Below are positions 25,848 to 33,680 of a stretch of 64,000 nt of DNA, in pieces. Position 1 is the first letter of the stretch; every line of letters starts with the position of its first letter. The DNA is from Verrucomicrobiia bacterium (lineage in GTDB: Bacteria > Verrucomicrobiota > Verrucomicrobiia > Verrucomicrobiales > Akkermansiaceae), in NCBI GenBank assembly GCA_030432565.1, contig JAUIGV010000004.1, positions 62,001-126,000 of the forward strand, given 5' to 3'. The translations under genes and the position numbers were made by a program. Under the pieces are notes generated by a model. It had not been told where the DNA came from. It was given only the letters and a program-made list of their open reading frames with translations, and did not search any database.

Positions 25848-27113
25848 CTACATGCAAGGCACCAAAACCCCGTCCTTCATTCCGTGGATTTTTTTCTTAT
25901 CCGCCGGAACAATGGTCGCCAGACATCCTCCCAGCGAGGTCTGCCCCTCCCGGTCGACAAAGTAGTAGGGGCACAAACGAGCCCGCCCCACCATGATGCG
26001 ACGCTCGCCCGTTTCGGGATCAAAGTAGGGATGCTCAACAAGTTTTGTTTCTTGAAACTCCTGCATCACCCTGGGCTGCGTGGCAAATTCAGCCTGAGCT
26101 TGGCTAATCGCGGCTTTCCACTCATCGGACGATTCGTCGTGTCCAATTGTGACGCCCCGCGAGCCCCATGCCAGCTCGCTGAACCCACTGACTTTCAGCA
26201 CAAGACGCCGATCCTTTTGGCTGAACTCACCGACCTCGTCCCATGAAATCACTTCAAGCCTTGGAATCGCGGCATGAGGGGGGAGTTCCGCAGGGTCAAC
26301 CGGCCAACCGTATGGAATGAGCTGCCTCAGCATCTGCAAGTGGCTTCCCCGTAGTTGCTTTTCCCAGATCTTGCGAAGCGATGGCATCCAAAAGAGAGCC
26401 AACCAAAGCTTTTCCTCAAAGTGGGGCTTCAAAGGAGGTGTCATTTTCCCACTCTCCGCCACATCCCGAATCGCAGGAATCGATTCCCAATCGAACAACT
26501 CAAAAAATCGATAGGCCTCTCGCGTCCCGGGGCGCCACTTTTCCGCTTCATGAACTGAAAACGTCTCACCCAACTCCCCTGCAAGCCAATTCATTTCCGG
26601 CCGGTAGTCGCCTGATTCCTCGGACACGAGAATGTCCGCGCCATCCTCAAAAAGCGAAGCGAAACCATCCAGCATCCCCCTCGCTCCCCCAAAAATTTCA
26701 AACCCGGCTGCGTCGTAAGTCTGACTCAGCCAAGCCAGAGTCCCGATCCCGCCGGGAACCGCGTCGAGCTCCGATGCCGCAAAACCATCTTCCGTCAGAA
26801 GCAAATCAGGCCGGATCACCCTCGGAGTCACACCTCGCTGCCCGTCGGAACGTTGATGCTTGATCATCCAGTCCGGCTTCCCCGCGTCCAGCAATTTGGC
26901 AATCCACTCCGGACGCCGCCCTTCCGCGCTCAATCGATAAAGCTCATCACTCGCCTGTTGAAATCGATGCAGGGGATGCCCCAGTCGATTGAGCATCTTT
27001 TTTTGGGCCTTACTGAGCTCGAAGGGCTCCGGAGACCAAATCCATTCGCGGTCCGCGAAAAAACCCGCCTTTGGAGCGGCATCCTTCAGGTCAGCAAGAG
27101 TCAAAGCAGGCAT
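25848..27113 (-). CDS. Conserved-looking protein, possibly ATP-grasp-like
   Basis: A 421-residue cytoplasmic protein without a signal sequence. The region RPDLLLTEDGFAASELDAVPGGIGT looks like the substrate-side domain of peptide-ligase-type ATP-grasp proteins. The later RLVLKVSGFSELAWGSRGV and MQEFQETKLVEHPYFD could be the nucleotide Lys and the Gln-Glu pair, followed by GRARLCPYYFV. I cannot trace all catalytic residues, so the family is a suggestion only. It has an ATG start and is divergent from tatC. No functional partner is obvious. Confidence 0.6.
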   Translation of the reverse strand: MPALTLADLKDAAPKAGFFADREWIWSPEPFELSKAQKKMLNRLGHPLHRFQQASDELYRLSAEGRRPEWIAKLLDAGKPDWMIKHQRSDGQRGVTPRVIRPDLLLTEDGFAASELDAVPGGIGTLAWLSQTYDAAGFEIFGGARGMLDGFASLFEDGADILVSEESGDYRPEMNWLAGELGETFSVHEAEKWRPGTREAYRFFELFDWESIPAIRDVAESGKMTPPLKPHFEEKLWLALFWMPSLRKIWEKQLRGSHLQMLRQLIPYGWPVDPAELPPHAAIPRLEVISWDEVGEFSQKDRRLVLKVSGFSELAWGSRGVTIGHDESSDEWKAAISQAQAEFATQPRVMQEFQETKLVEHPYFDPETGERRIMVGRARLCPYYFVDREGQTSLGGCLATIVPADKKKIHGMKDGVLVPCM

Positions 27114-27245
27114 CTGGCGAAAAATCTATCAAGTCATCGCAAGAGGGCAACCCCTTGAAAGTTCCCCCTTTTCCCATCGTAGTTCACCAGCCGGTAAAAT
27201 TTCCATTGTCCTTGGGAAAATCCCGCGTATGCAAAGCCCCGTCGC

Positions 27246-28703
27246 ATGTTCTTTCTCAGCAAAATTTTCAAACTTCGGGACCAGGCGAATCCGGAAGAGG
27301 AAAAGCCCTTTCTCGATCACCTCGAGGATTTGAGGATCATGGTCACGAGAATTGTTCTAACTCTCCTGATCTCCACCTTGGTCTGCTTTGTTTACAAGGA
27401 TGAACTCATGTCGATCATCCGGCGACCGGTCGAGCAAGTCTGGGTGGAACGACACGAAGCCACTTTGCCGGAGGACGAAGAAATCTCGCTTGATGACTGG
27501 GAAAACGCGCTCACCTTTGCGGAGGTCTCCGCGCCCCTTGGCCAATTTGATTCAGAGCTGGCCGACCGTTGGTGGGAAAAAGCAACCGACCAACGAACCC
27601 GCCGACTCACCGAAGCCGCCATCGTTTACCGGGCTTCCCTGAAAATTCCGGAAGATGATCGCGAGGACTTCATCAAATCAATCTCCGACGATCAAAGCGA
27701 AGCTCGGGAACTAGCCCTCAAGCTGCTGGAGACCAAACCCGCCGACAACCTGAATGCCGAGGGCAACCTCCGGCTCATGAGTTCACTCAAGCCTACCGAA
27801 ACCTTCATGCTGACAATGAAGCTGGCGTTTTTTGCCGGAATTGTCATTTCCTTTCCCTTCCTCCTCTACTTCCTCCTTCAATTCGTCGTTCCAGGGCTCA
27901 AGGACGAGGAGCGCAAGGCTCTCTGGCCTGCTCTTTTCATCGGTTTTGGGCTCTTCCTGGGAGGCGTTCTCTTTGCCTATTTCTTCGTTCTGCCAAACGT
28001 TCTCACCTTCTTTTACGAATGGGGTAAGGACATGGGAATCTCCAACGATTGGCGAATCGGATACTACATCTCCTTTGCCACCACTTTCGTTCTCATTTTC
28101 GGCCTCGCCTTTGAACTTCCGGTGGTCGTCATGACCTTGGTCAAGATTGGCTTGCTCAGTCACAGCATGATGCGCGAGACCCGCTCCTACGCAATTCTGG
28201 CTATCTTCGTGATCGCCGCGCTGATTACTCCGACGCCGGATATGATGACCCTGTCGCTCCTGGCAGTCCCAATGGTCATCCTCTACGAAATCTGCATCTG
28301 GCTCTCCTACTTCCACGAAAAAAAGATCAAACGCCTTGAAGAGGAGGAAGAGAAAGAACGCATGGCCCGTTTGCTTTCCTCCCCGGATGGTGGTGCTGAT
28401 AGGGATCCCGATGGCAGCCCCGATCCAGATCCCGAAATCGATTCGGCCCCGGATCACGATCCTTATCATCACGATGAATACCATGATGAGCATGATCCCC
28501 ACTACCACCCGGACCACGAAAATATGGATCTCGCTGAGGAAGGCGAACGTGAAGATGTCAGCGATGACTATATGGACTATCCGGGCGAGCATCATGCTCC
28601 GGAGGAAGATCCGAACCACGATCCTCTCCCCGAAGACGACCCCGACTATGATCCTCTCCTTCCCGACGAGGACCTGCCGGACGAGGAAAAAGACCGTAAG
28701 TGA
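27246..28703 (+). CDS. tatC: Sec-independent translocase TatC with insertion and acidic tail
   Basis: A 485-residue TatC, far above the usual 240-300. The start FLDHLEDLRIMVTRIVLTLLI is the conserved TatC N-terminus that reads twin-arginine signals. TM2 onward (METKLAFF-like MKLAFFAGIVISFPFLLYFLLQFVVPGL) to TM6 is normal, including the RSYAILAIFVIAALITPTPD block. Between TM1 and TM2, residues about 66-180 form an extra, charged, mostly helical periplasmic loop. After TM6 the last 120 or so residues are a coiled Glu-rich stretch followed by a tail very rich in Asp, Glu, His and Pro. TatA/TatB are not encoded here. Confidence 0.92.
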   Translation: MFFLSKIFKLRDQANPEEEKPFLDHLEDLRIMVTRIVLTLLISTLVCFVYKDELMSIIRRPVEQVWVERHEATLPEDEEISLDDWENALTFAEVSAPLGQFDSELADRWWEKATDQRTRRLTEAAIVYRASLKIPEDDREDFIKSISDDQSEARELALKLLETKPADNLNAEGNLRLMSSLKPTETFMLTMKLAFFAGIVISFPFLLYFLLQFVVPGLKDEERKALWPALFIGFGLFLGGVLFAYFFVLPNVLTFFYEWGKDMGISNDWRIGYYISFATTFVLIFGLAFELPVVVMTLVKIGLLSHSMMRETRSYAILAIFVIAALITPTPDMMTLSLLAVPMVILYEICIWLSYFHEKKIKRLEEEEEKERMARLLSSPDGGADRDPDGSPDPDPEIDSAPDHDPYHHDEYHDEHDPHYHPDHENMDLAEEGEREDVSDDYMDYPGEHHAPEEDPNHDPLPEDDPDYDPLLPDEDLPDEEKDRK

Positions 28704-28743
28704 TTTCTGGTAAATCCCTCCCCGACCTCCTACTTCTCGGGGC

Positions 28744-29619
28744 ATGCAATCAATGACCGGATTCGGTCGTGCCGAACACGCGGGTGATGGAATCATCGCC
28801 CGGGTTGAAATCGCGACCGTCAACCGCAAACAAGCTGACATCCACTTCAGCCTTCCCCGTGAACTCACTGGCCTCGAGGCCGATCTTAGAAAATCGGTTC
28901 TCCGCTTCGTTTCCCGCGGCAGGGTCAATGTTTCGATTCACCTCGAGCGTACTTCCGGCACGGACGAATCGCTCAGCGTCGACTCCGGTCGGGCCCAAGC
29001 CCTCGAGGCTGCTTTTGATGAGATTTCGAACCTTTTGGATCGAGCGATCAAACCAGCCGCCGCTGACTTCATGAAAGCACCGGGCGTCCTCACCTTCGAG
29101 CACTCCGGCTGGAATGCTGAAGAGGCCGCAGAAGCCATCCAGCCGGCCCTCGAAAGCGCTCTGGAGAAGCTTGTCGTGATGCGGAAGGCCGAGGGGGCCG
29201 ACCTCAAAGCTGATTTCCTCGAACGCCTCACCACCCTCGAAAATCATGCCGAAGAGATCGGCAGGGCCACCCCCAAAGTGGTGGAACGCCAGCGTGAGCT
29301 TCTTCACACCCGCTTGCGCGAAGCTGAGATCGAAATCGACCTCAATGACGAACGCCTGCTCAGGGAAATTGCCCTCTTCGCCGAGCGGTGTGATATCTCC
29401 GAGGAAACCACAAGGCTGGCCTCGCACATCAATCGTTTTCGCGAATATCTCGATTCCGAAGAACCCATGGGTCGATCTCTCGACTTCCTTTGTCAGGAGA
29501 TCAATCGAGAATTCAATACGATCGGCTCCAAAGCCAACGACGCCGAAATCGGTCAAAACGTCGTGAGCGCGAAAACCGAACTCGAAAAAATACGCGAGCA
29601 GGTCCAGAATATCGAATAA
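28744..29619 (+). CDS. YicC family protein
   Basis: A 291-residue protein with the signature MQSMTGFGRAE at the N-terminus, RGRVNVSIHLERT, and the C-terminal DUF1732 block PMGRSLDFLCQEINREFNTIGSKANDAEI. The family is ancient and has been connected to RNA turnover, with E. coli YicC described as an endoribonuclease. It is full length with an ATG start. Its stop overlaps the start of the amidase gene by one base (TAATG), so the two are translationally linked. Confidence 0.93.
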   Translation: MQSMTGFGRAEHAGDGIIARVEIATVNRKQADIHFSLPRELTGLEADLRKSVLRFVSRGRVNVSIHLERTSGTDESLSVDSGRAQALEAAFDEISNLLDRAIKPAAADFMKAPGVLTFEHSGWNAEEAAEAIQPALESALEKLVVMRKAEGADLKADFLERLTTLENHAEEIGRATPKVVERQRELLHTRLREAEIEIDLNDERLLREIALFAERCDISEETTRLASHINRFREYLDSEEPMGRSLDFLCQEINREFNTIGSKANDAEIGQNVVSAKTELEKIREQVQNIE

Positions 29620-30287
29620 TGAAAATAAAACCGGCTCCGGTCTCCTTGCTGCTCGCCTGTCTGGTCGCAGTAGGGGCTCTTCTTCTTTCCTGCGCAGCAA
29701 CCCCCGAGGCCCCGCCCTCGGCCAAATTTAACCAGAGCTCGATCAAGATCACCAAAGCTCTCATCCCGAATGGCAGGTTTGGCCGTCACAAAACGCGCTT
29801 CATGCGCCCGCGCTACATCACCATTCACTCCACCCAGAACTTTGGTGGTGGTGCCGATGCCAGAACACACGCCCGCCTCCTCCAGCGGGGCGGATTAAAG
29901 TCGGAGCACAATTCCCTCGGGTTTCTCACCTGGCACTTCACTGTGGACGATCATAGCATTTATCAAACACTCCCGACAAACGAGCAAGGGCAGCACGCGG
30001 ATTACGAGGGCACCGGAAACCGAAAATCCATTGGGATTGAAATGTGTGAAAACGCAGGCAACTCCCGTGCCGCCACTTTGGATCGAACCGCGAAACTCGC
30101 TGCCGAGCTCATGCGGCGCTATGACATCCCGCTCAAGAATGTTGTTCCCCACCAACGCTGGGAGCGTATCCGCTTTGACGACGGCCAGAACCTCGGGCGC
30201 AAAAATTGCCCCCACTTCCTGATGACCGACGGAAAACCCGGGCCAAAGTGGAATGCCTTTTTGGCCCAAGTCAAAGGACATCTCTAA
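29619..30287 (+). CDS. N-acetylmuramoyl-L-alanine amidase lipoprotein
   Basis: A 222-residue protein. Its ATG overlaps the yicC stop. The N-terminus is a lipoprotein signal (LLACLVAVGALLLSC, lipid on that Cys). The Amidase_2 domain shows YITIHSTQNFGGGADARTHARLL (first zinc His), LTWHFTVDDHSIYQTLP, GIEMCENAG and VVPHQRW...GRKNCPHFLM with the remaining ligands. It should cleave the amide bond between muramic acid and the stem peptide in peptidoglycan, anchored on the periplasmic side. A divergent rodA-type cell-wall gene lies downstream on the other strand. Confidence 0.9.
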   Translation: MKIKPAPVSLLLACLVAVGALLLSCAATPEAPPSAKFNQSSIKITKALIPNGRFGRHKTRFMRPRYITIHSTQNFGGGADARTHARLLQRGGLKSEHNSLGFLTWHFTVDDHSIYQTLPTNEQGQHADYEGTGNRKSIGIEMCENAGNSRAATLDRTAKLAAELMRRYDIPLKNVVPHQRWERIRFDDGQNLGRKNCPHFLMTDGKPGPKWNAFLAQVKGHL

Positions 30288-30369
30288 GAGGCTGCCTCGG
30301 AAATGCCCAAAGAGTGTTTCAGATCAAGCGACTTTGCTCCTTAGCCACAGGTCCCGGACGGCCCGTTTA

Positions 30370-31548
30370 TCAGGTCTCGACCTCGACGTATTTGTATTTG
30401 CTGCGATGCACCCAGACACTCTGTACCAAACCCAGCAGAAACATACAGATCACCACAAAAGTTCCGGAGTAACTCACCAACGGCAGTGGAATACCTGTAA
30501 TGGGCGTTAGCAGCACACACATTCCAATACTCTCAAACATGTGGGCAAAGAACAGGCCCACGACACCGCCCACGATGATTCTCCCCGCCAAGTCACGGCT
30601 GTAAAAAGCTATGAAGAGGCACTGTATCAAGAGAAGTGCAAACGCCGTGACCAACAACAAGGCACCACGGAACCCTTGCTCTTCGGCAATAACGGCAAAA
30701 ATGAAATCGTTGTGAGCAGTCGTCCAGGGAATCAGCTTCTTGGCATGAAGAGATTGCTGCTCCTCCGTCGCTCCGAACCCCGTTCCCTTCCAGCCGGCCT
30801 TCCCCACCGCAGTTGAAACCCAATAAGCCGCGTAGGTATTCCCTTCGGAACTTTCCACAACTCCGCTCTCAAGCGATTCCAGATAGGTCTCCACTCGCTC
30901 GGTTCCCCGTTCCGAAGCTGTCGGCAAAACCGCATAGTAGGCAATCGGAGCCATTCCAATCGCAACGGCAGCCAGGAAAATCAAGTACCGCCAGGGGATC
31001 CCGCTCACCAGCATCACCACCACCGCAACCGGCACCCAAACCAGAGCCGATCCCATATCACCCAATTTCACCACCAGGAGAAAAGGAATCCCGGTCAGAG
31101 TTCCGATCAACAAAACCCTAAAAAAGGGCTGCCCAAAGAATCGATGGAGTTTGGGCAAATCCTGGGCAAGGGTCGCAATGGCCAGAATTCCAGCCGCGAT
31201 GGCACTCTGGGCAGGCTGAAAGCTAATTGGCCCGATGCTCAAACGGTGGGACACATCATTCACCCCCATCGCTTTTACAGTCAGCGCAAGTCCAACCACA
31301 TACATGGGAACTCCCAGCCAGCGAACCCAGCGGTAGTCCACCAGGGAAGCACCGAAATAGATCAAGGTGCCCAAGCCAATCCAGAGTTTTTGCCGACCTG
31401 CGAAAAACTCACCACCCGACACGCCAACAGGTCCGGGCAAATGACGTGCGGCGCTCTCAATCGCAAAAATCCCAAACACCAGAAGTCCATACATCGTCAG
31501 GACGAGGACCCAGTTCATCCCAAGAATTTTCCGGAAAAGAGGTGTCAT
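30370..31548 (-). CDS. rodA: Rod-shape SEDS protein RodA
   Basis: About 392 residues from the ATG at 31548 (MTPLFRKILGMNWVLVLTMYGLLVFG). It is a multi-pass SEDS glycosyltransferase polymerising peptidoglycan during elongation with a class B PBP. Typical RodA landmarks are GPISFQPAQSAIAAG, KLGDMGSALVWVPVAVVML, a loop reading AAYWVSTAVGKAGWKGTGFG, HNDFIFAVIAEEQGF and the C-terminal GMCVLLTPITGIPLPLVSYSG. No mreBCD or PBP2 gene is next to it in the window. Confidence 0.93.
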   Translation of the reverse strand: MTPLFRKILGMNWVLVLTMYGLLVFGIFAIESAARHLPGPVGVSGGEFFAGRQKLWIGLGTLIYFGASLVDYRWVRWLGVPMYVVGLALTVKAMGVNDVSHRLSIGPISFQPAQSAIAAGILAIATLAQDLPKLHRFFGQPFFRVLLIGTLTGIPFLLVVKLGDMGSALVWVPVAVVVMLVSGIPWRYLIFLAAVAIGMAPIAYYAVLPTASERGTERVETYLESLESGVVESSEGNTYAAYWVSTAVGKAGWKGTGFGATEEQQSLHAKKLIPWTTAHNDFIFAVIAEEQGFRGALLLVTAFALLLIQCLFIAFYSRDLAGRIIVGGVVGLFFAHMFESIGMCVLLTPITGIPLPLVSYSGTFVVICMFLLGLVQSVWVHRSKYKYVEVET

Positions 31549-31639
31549 AGGAGGTTCTTGGCAGACCCTAGTCAACTCCCCGAACCGATGACACTCAAAA
31601 ACGTCAACCTTTGGAGATTATTACAGTGATTTTCTCTCC

Positions 31640-31712
31640 AAAAAAAAAGACCCGGCCAACGCTCGGCAGGAACCCCCGAACCTGCATAGGATGAACGGCC
31701 AGCCGGGCCTTT
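31640..31712 (-). terminator. Branched terminator-like RNA structure after TPM gene
   Basis: On the minus strand, GGCCCGGC pairs with GCCGGGTC (one G-T pair) to close a roughly 70-base element that ends in nine T. Inside is a second hairpin, GCAGG-loop-CCTGC. Just upstream is a small palindrome, GGCCTTAAAGGCC. It lies after the stop at 31785 and before rodA. A terminator is the simplest reading; the inner hairpin makes a small structured RNA possible. Confidence 0.6.
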
Positions 31713-31784
31713 AAGGCCTGAAGATGAATAATGGCCGGGGGAGGCTTCAACAACGATAACAAACTGACAAGCAAAAAGATATCG

Positions 31785-32888
31785 TCACATCTTCTGAAGA
31801 TAGTCGGGCACGTCCCGTTTTTGTTTCGATGGCGGGGCTGTCGCCGAAACAAAAGAAAGAACACCCCCAACTCCTGCGGCATGAGGCGCATCCAGCACCA
31901 GCGATCCTTCCGCAACCGGGAAGACGTAAACTCTCCTTTTGTTCGCAATCCAGCGTCCCATGAAGCCGAGCAAAGCAGCAGGAAGCAATACGGCAAGGCC
32001 AAGCAGGGTATAGAAGAGCCCCTGGTTCAACATAAGCTTTTCCCAAAGGCTCGGCTGATTAAGGAGTGGGTTGATTTCCTCCGGCATCAAAAAGCTTTTC
32101 CCACCATAAAGCGATCCTCCCTCCTTCGTCACAATCTCCTCCAGCCTCGCCAACCCCATCGAGAGTTGCATCGAAAAACTATCAAGTTGGGAGGTTGGAT
32201 CGGACTTCTCGAGAGCGTCTTCAATCGCCAGCCGCAAAACCTTCTCCCGCTCTTCCTCCCGAACCGCTTCAATCACTCTGTTGGAAAATACAAGCTCTGA
32301 GCGCCCCGGATCCCCCATAAAATAAAAAATAACCGCCGAAGACTTGTCCGCATCAAATTGCGTTTTCACCAGCCTCTCGAGCGACTCTCCCTCCGGCAGT
32401 TCCTGCGGCCCGTCAAAAAGATAAAGGTAACAATTAATAACCGTGTCCCTTGCATGGTAGTTGAGGAAAGCCTCCCGATCCCGGAACTCCTGCGTCGCGA
32501 GCAGCTCCTGGGGATCGACCAGATATCCATTCGCAGGCTTGCGGGAATAGGCCGGAAGAAACTCCTCCCCAATCACCTTGGACCATTCCCCGGTCTTTGG
32601 GTCTTCCTCCGGAAGCTCTCGAATTGCCGGATCCAGCTCGATCACCTCCTGCGTTTCAGAATCAAGAACCTCCCGCGCCAGTCTCCCGATCAAACTTGAA
32701 CCGGGAATGTAGGCACCCGATTCCAATGCATTCAACTCCTCCTCATTCCACTCCGGGAGTTCCTCAGACTCGTCTGCCTCTGGCTCTGCCAAAGGAACTT
32801 CTTCAAACGCTTGCGCATCTTCCTCAAACGTTTGCGCGACGAGCAAGGAGATCATCCCCGCGCAAAAGAAGGCGAACCACCTTTTCAT
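31785..32888 (-). CDS. Secreted/membrane TPM-like protein
   Basis: A 367-residue protein with a signal peptide (MKRWFAFFCAGMISLLVAQ) and a long acidic, Glu/Pro-rich region (residues about 20-75). An alpha/beta domain with TPM-like pattern follows (NCYLYLFDGPQELPEGESLERL, SSAVIFYFMGDPGRSELVFSN). A membrane segment near residues 295-315 (GLFYTLLGLAVLLPAALLGFMG) and a short cytoplasmic tail complete it. Assignment to the TPM superfamily is weak. It overlaps the zinc-ribbon TPM gene upstream by 4 bases, so the two are co-translated. Confidence 0.65.
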   Translation of the reverse strand: MKRWFAFFCAGMISLLVAQTFEEDAQAFEEVPLAEPEADESEELPEWNEEELNALESGAYIPGSSLIGRLAREVLDSETQEVIELDPAIRELPEEDPKTGEWSKVIGEEFLPAYSRKPANGYLVDPQELLATQEFRDREAFLNYHARDTVINCYLYLFDGPQELPEGESLERLVKTQFDADKSSAVIFYFMGDPGRSELVFSNRVIEAVREEEREKVLRLAIEDALEKSDPTSQLDSFSMQLSMGLARLEEIVTKEGGSLYGGKSFLMPEEINPLLNQPSLWEKLMLNQGLFYTLLGLAVLLPAALLGFMGRWIANKRRVYVFPVAEGSLVLDAPHAAGVGGVLSFVSATAPPSKQKRDVPDYLQKM

Positions 32889-33538
32889 CCTTCAACCTCC
32901 CCTAACGTTCCGCTTGGCGCCCCGGCAACCCTGATCTCTCCCTGATCCGGGCCAGCGTCCTTAAGTTTCTGACCCCCTGCCGCCAGAACTGTCACAGGAT
33001 CCCTGCTGACTCGTCTCCAGCCTTTGATCAAAAGCGCCTCCAGTTTCTGAATGACTGCTTTGAGCGCCCCGGGATAATCGCCCTGCAAAAACATCGGATG
33101 CCCGGCTGACAGCGCCGCAAAGGTCGAGTTTTCATCAAGGTAGGGCATGAGCGCGTAACCGTAAGTGATAGAAGCACTCTTGGCATTCACATCCACGAGA
33201 ATCAAAATCCCGGTCGCGTTCGGACGTTGGGAGTCCACATCCACATAGTTGGTCCGATTCAACATCCAAAAACCATATTGCCGCAGACTGTTCAAATCCT
33301 CAAAGGCACTCAGATAAATCGAAACAAACAACTGGGGAAACTTCGTTTCAAAATCCTCCAGAACCTTGCGCATCGGCTCACGGTCTTTCATCCGAAAAAC
33401 TCCGGCGACATCAGAAAATTTCTTCAGTTTAATATCCTCGGTTCCGAAAACCTCGTCCGCGTGCTCCATCGCAAACCCACAATGCGGGCACGAAGTTGCT
33501 CCGGGATGAATTTTCTGCACACAGCGGGGACACTTCAT
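32885..33538 (-). CDS. Zinc-ribbon TPM-domain protein
   Basis: A 217-residue protein. It starts with a zinc ribbon, CPRCVQKIHPGATSCPHCG. A TPM-like domain follows (LEDFETKFPQLFVSIYLSAF, GILILVDVNAKSASITYGYALMPYL, a C-terminal FLQGDYPGALKAVIQKLEALL). TPM domains occur in membrane or thylakoid proteins such as TLP18.3, where an acid phosphatase activity has been reported. There is no signal peptide, so it is probably cytoplasmic. It overlaps the following TPM-like gene by ATGA. Confidence 0.75.
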   Translation of the reverse strand: MKCPRCVQKIHPGATSCPHCGFAMEHADEVFGTEDIKLKKFSDVAGVFRMKDREPMRKVLEDFETKFPQLFVSIYLSAFEDLNSLRQYGFWMLNRTNYVDVDSQRPNATGILILVDVNAKSASITYGYALMPYLDENSTFAALSAGHPMFLQGDYPGALKAVIQKLEALLIKGWRRVSRDPVTVLAAGGQKLKDAGPDQGEIRVAGAPSGTLGEVEG

Positions 33539-33680
33539 GAAACTTAACTGAAATTAAGAAAAAGGAAACGAATCACGACACCAAGCATTTTCCGGAGATT
33601 TAGCGACTTTCCCTCCGATTTCAACCATCAGGATTTTCCGGCTTAGAAATTTAGCTCATCCAACGTATACCTTGGTTCGC

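Noticed and set aside
27783-28928. 381-codon minus-strand frame under tatC and yicC
   Set aside because: Composition reflects the opposite strand of the acidic TatC tail; both plus-strand genes are firmly recognised.
31640-31712. Possible tRNA suggested by GGTTCGGGGG on the minus strand
   Set aside because: No anticodon arm, D-arm or acceptor pairing of tRNA length could be drawn; the T-run fits a terminator.
31604-32002. 132-codon minus-strand frame near the TPM-like gene
   Set aside because: It runs through the terminator-like structure in a frame different from the TPM-like gene, with no signal or domain.
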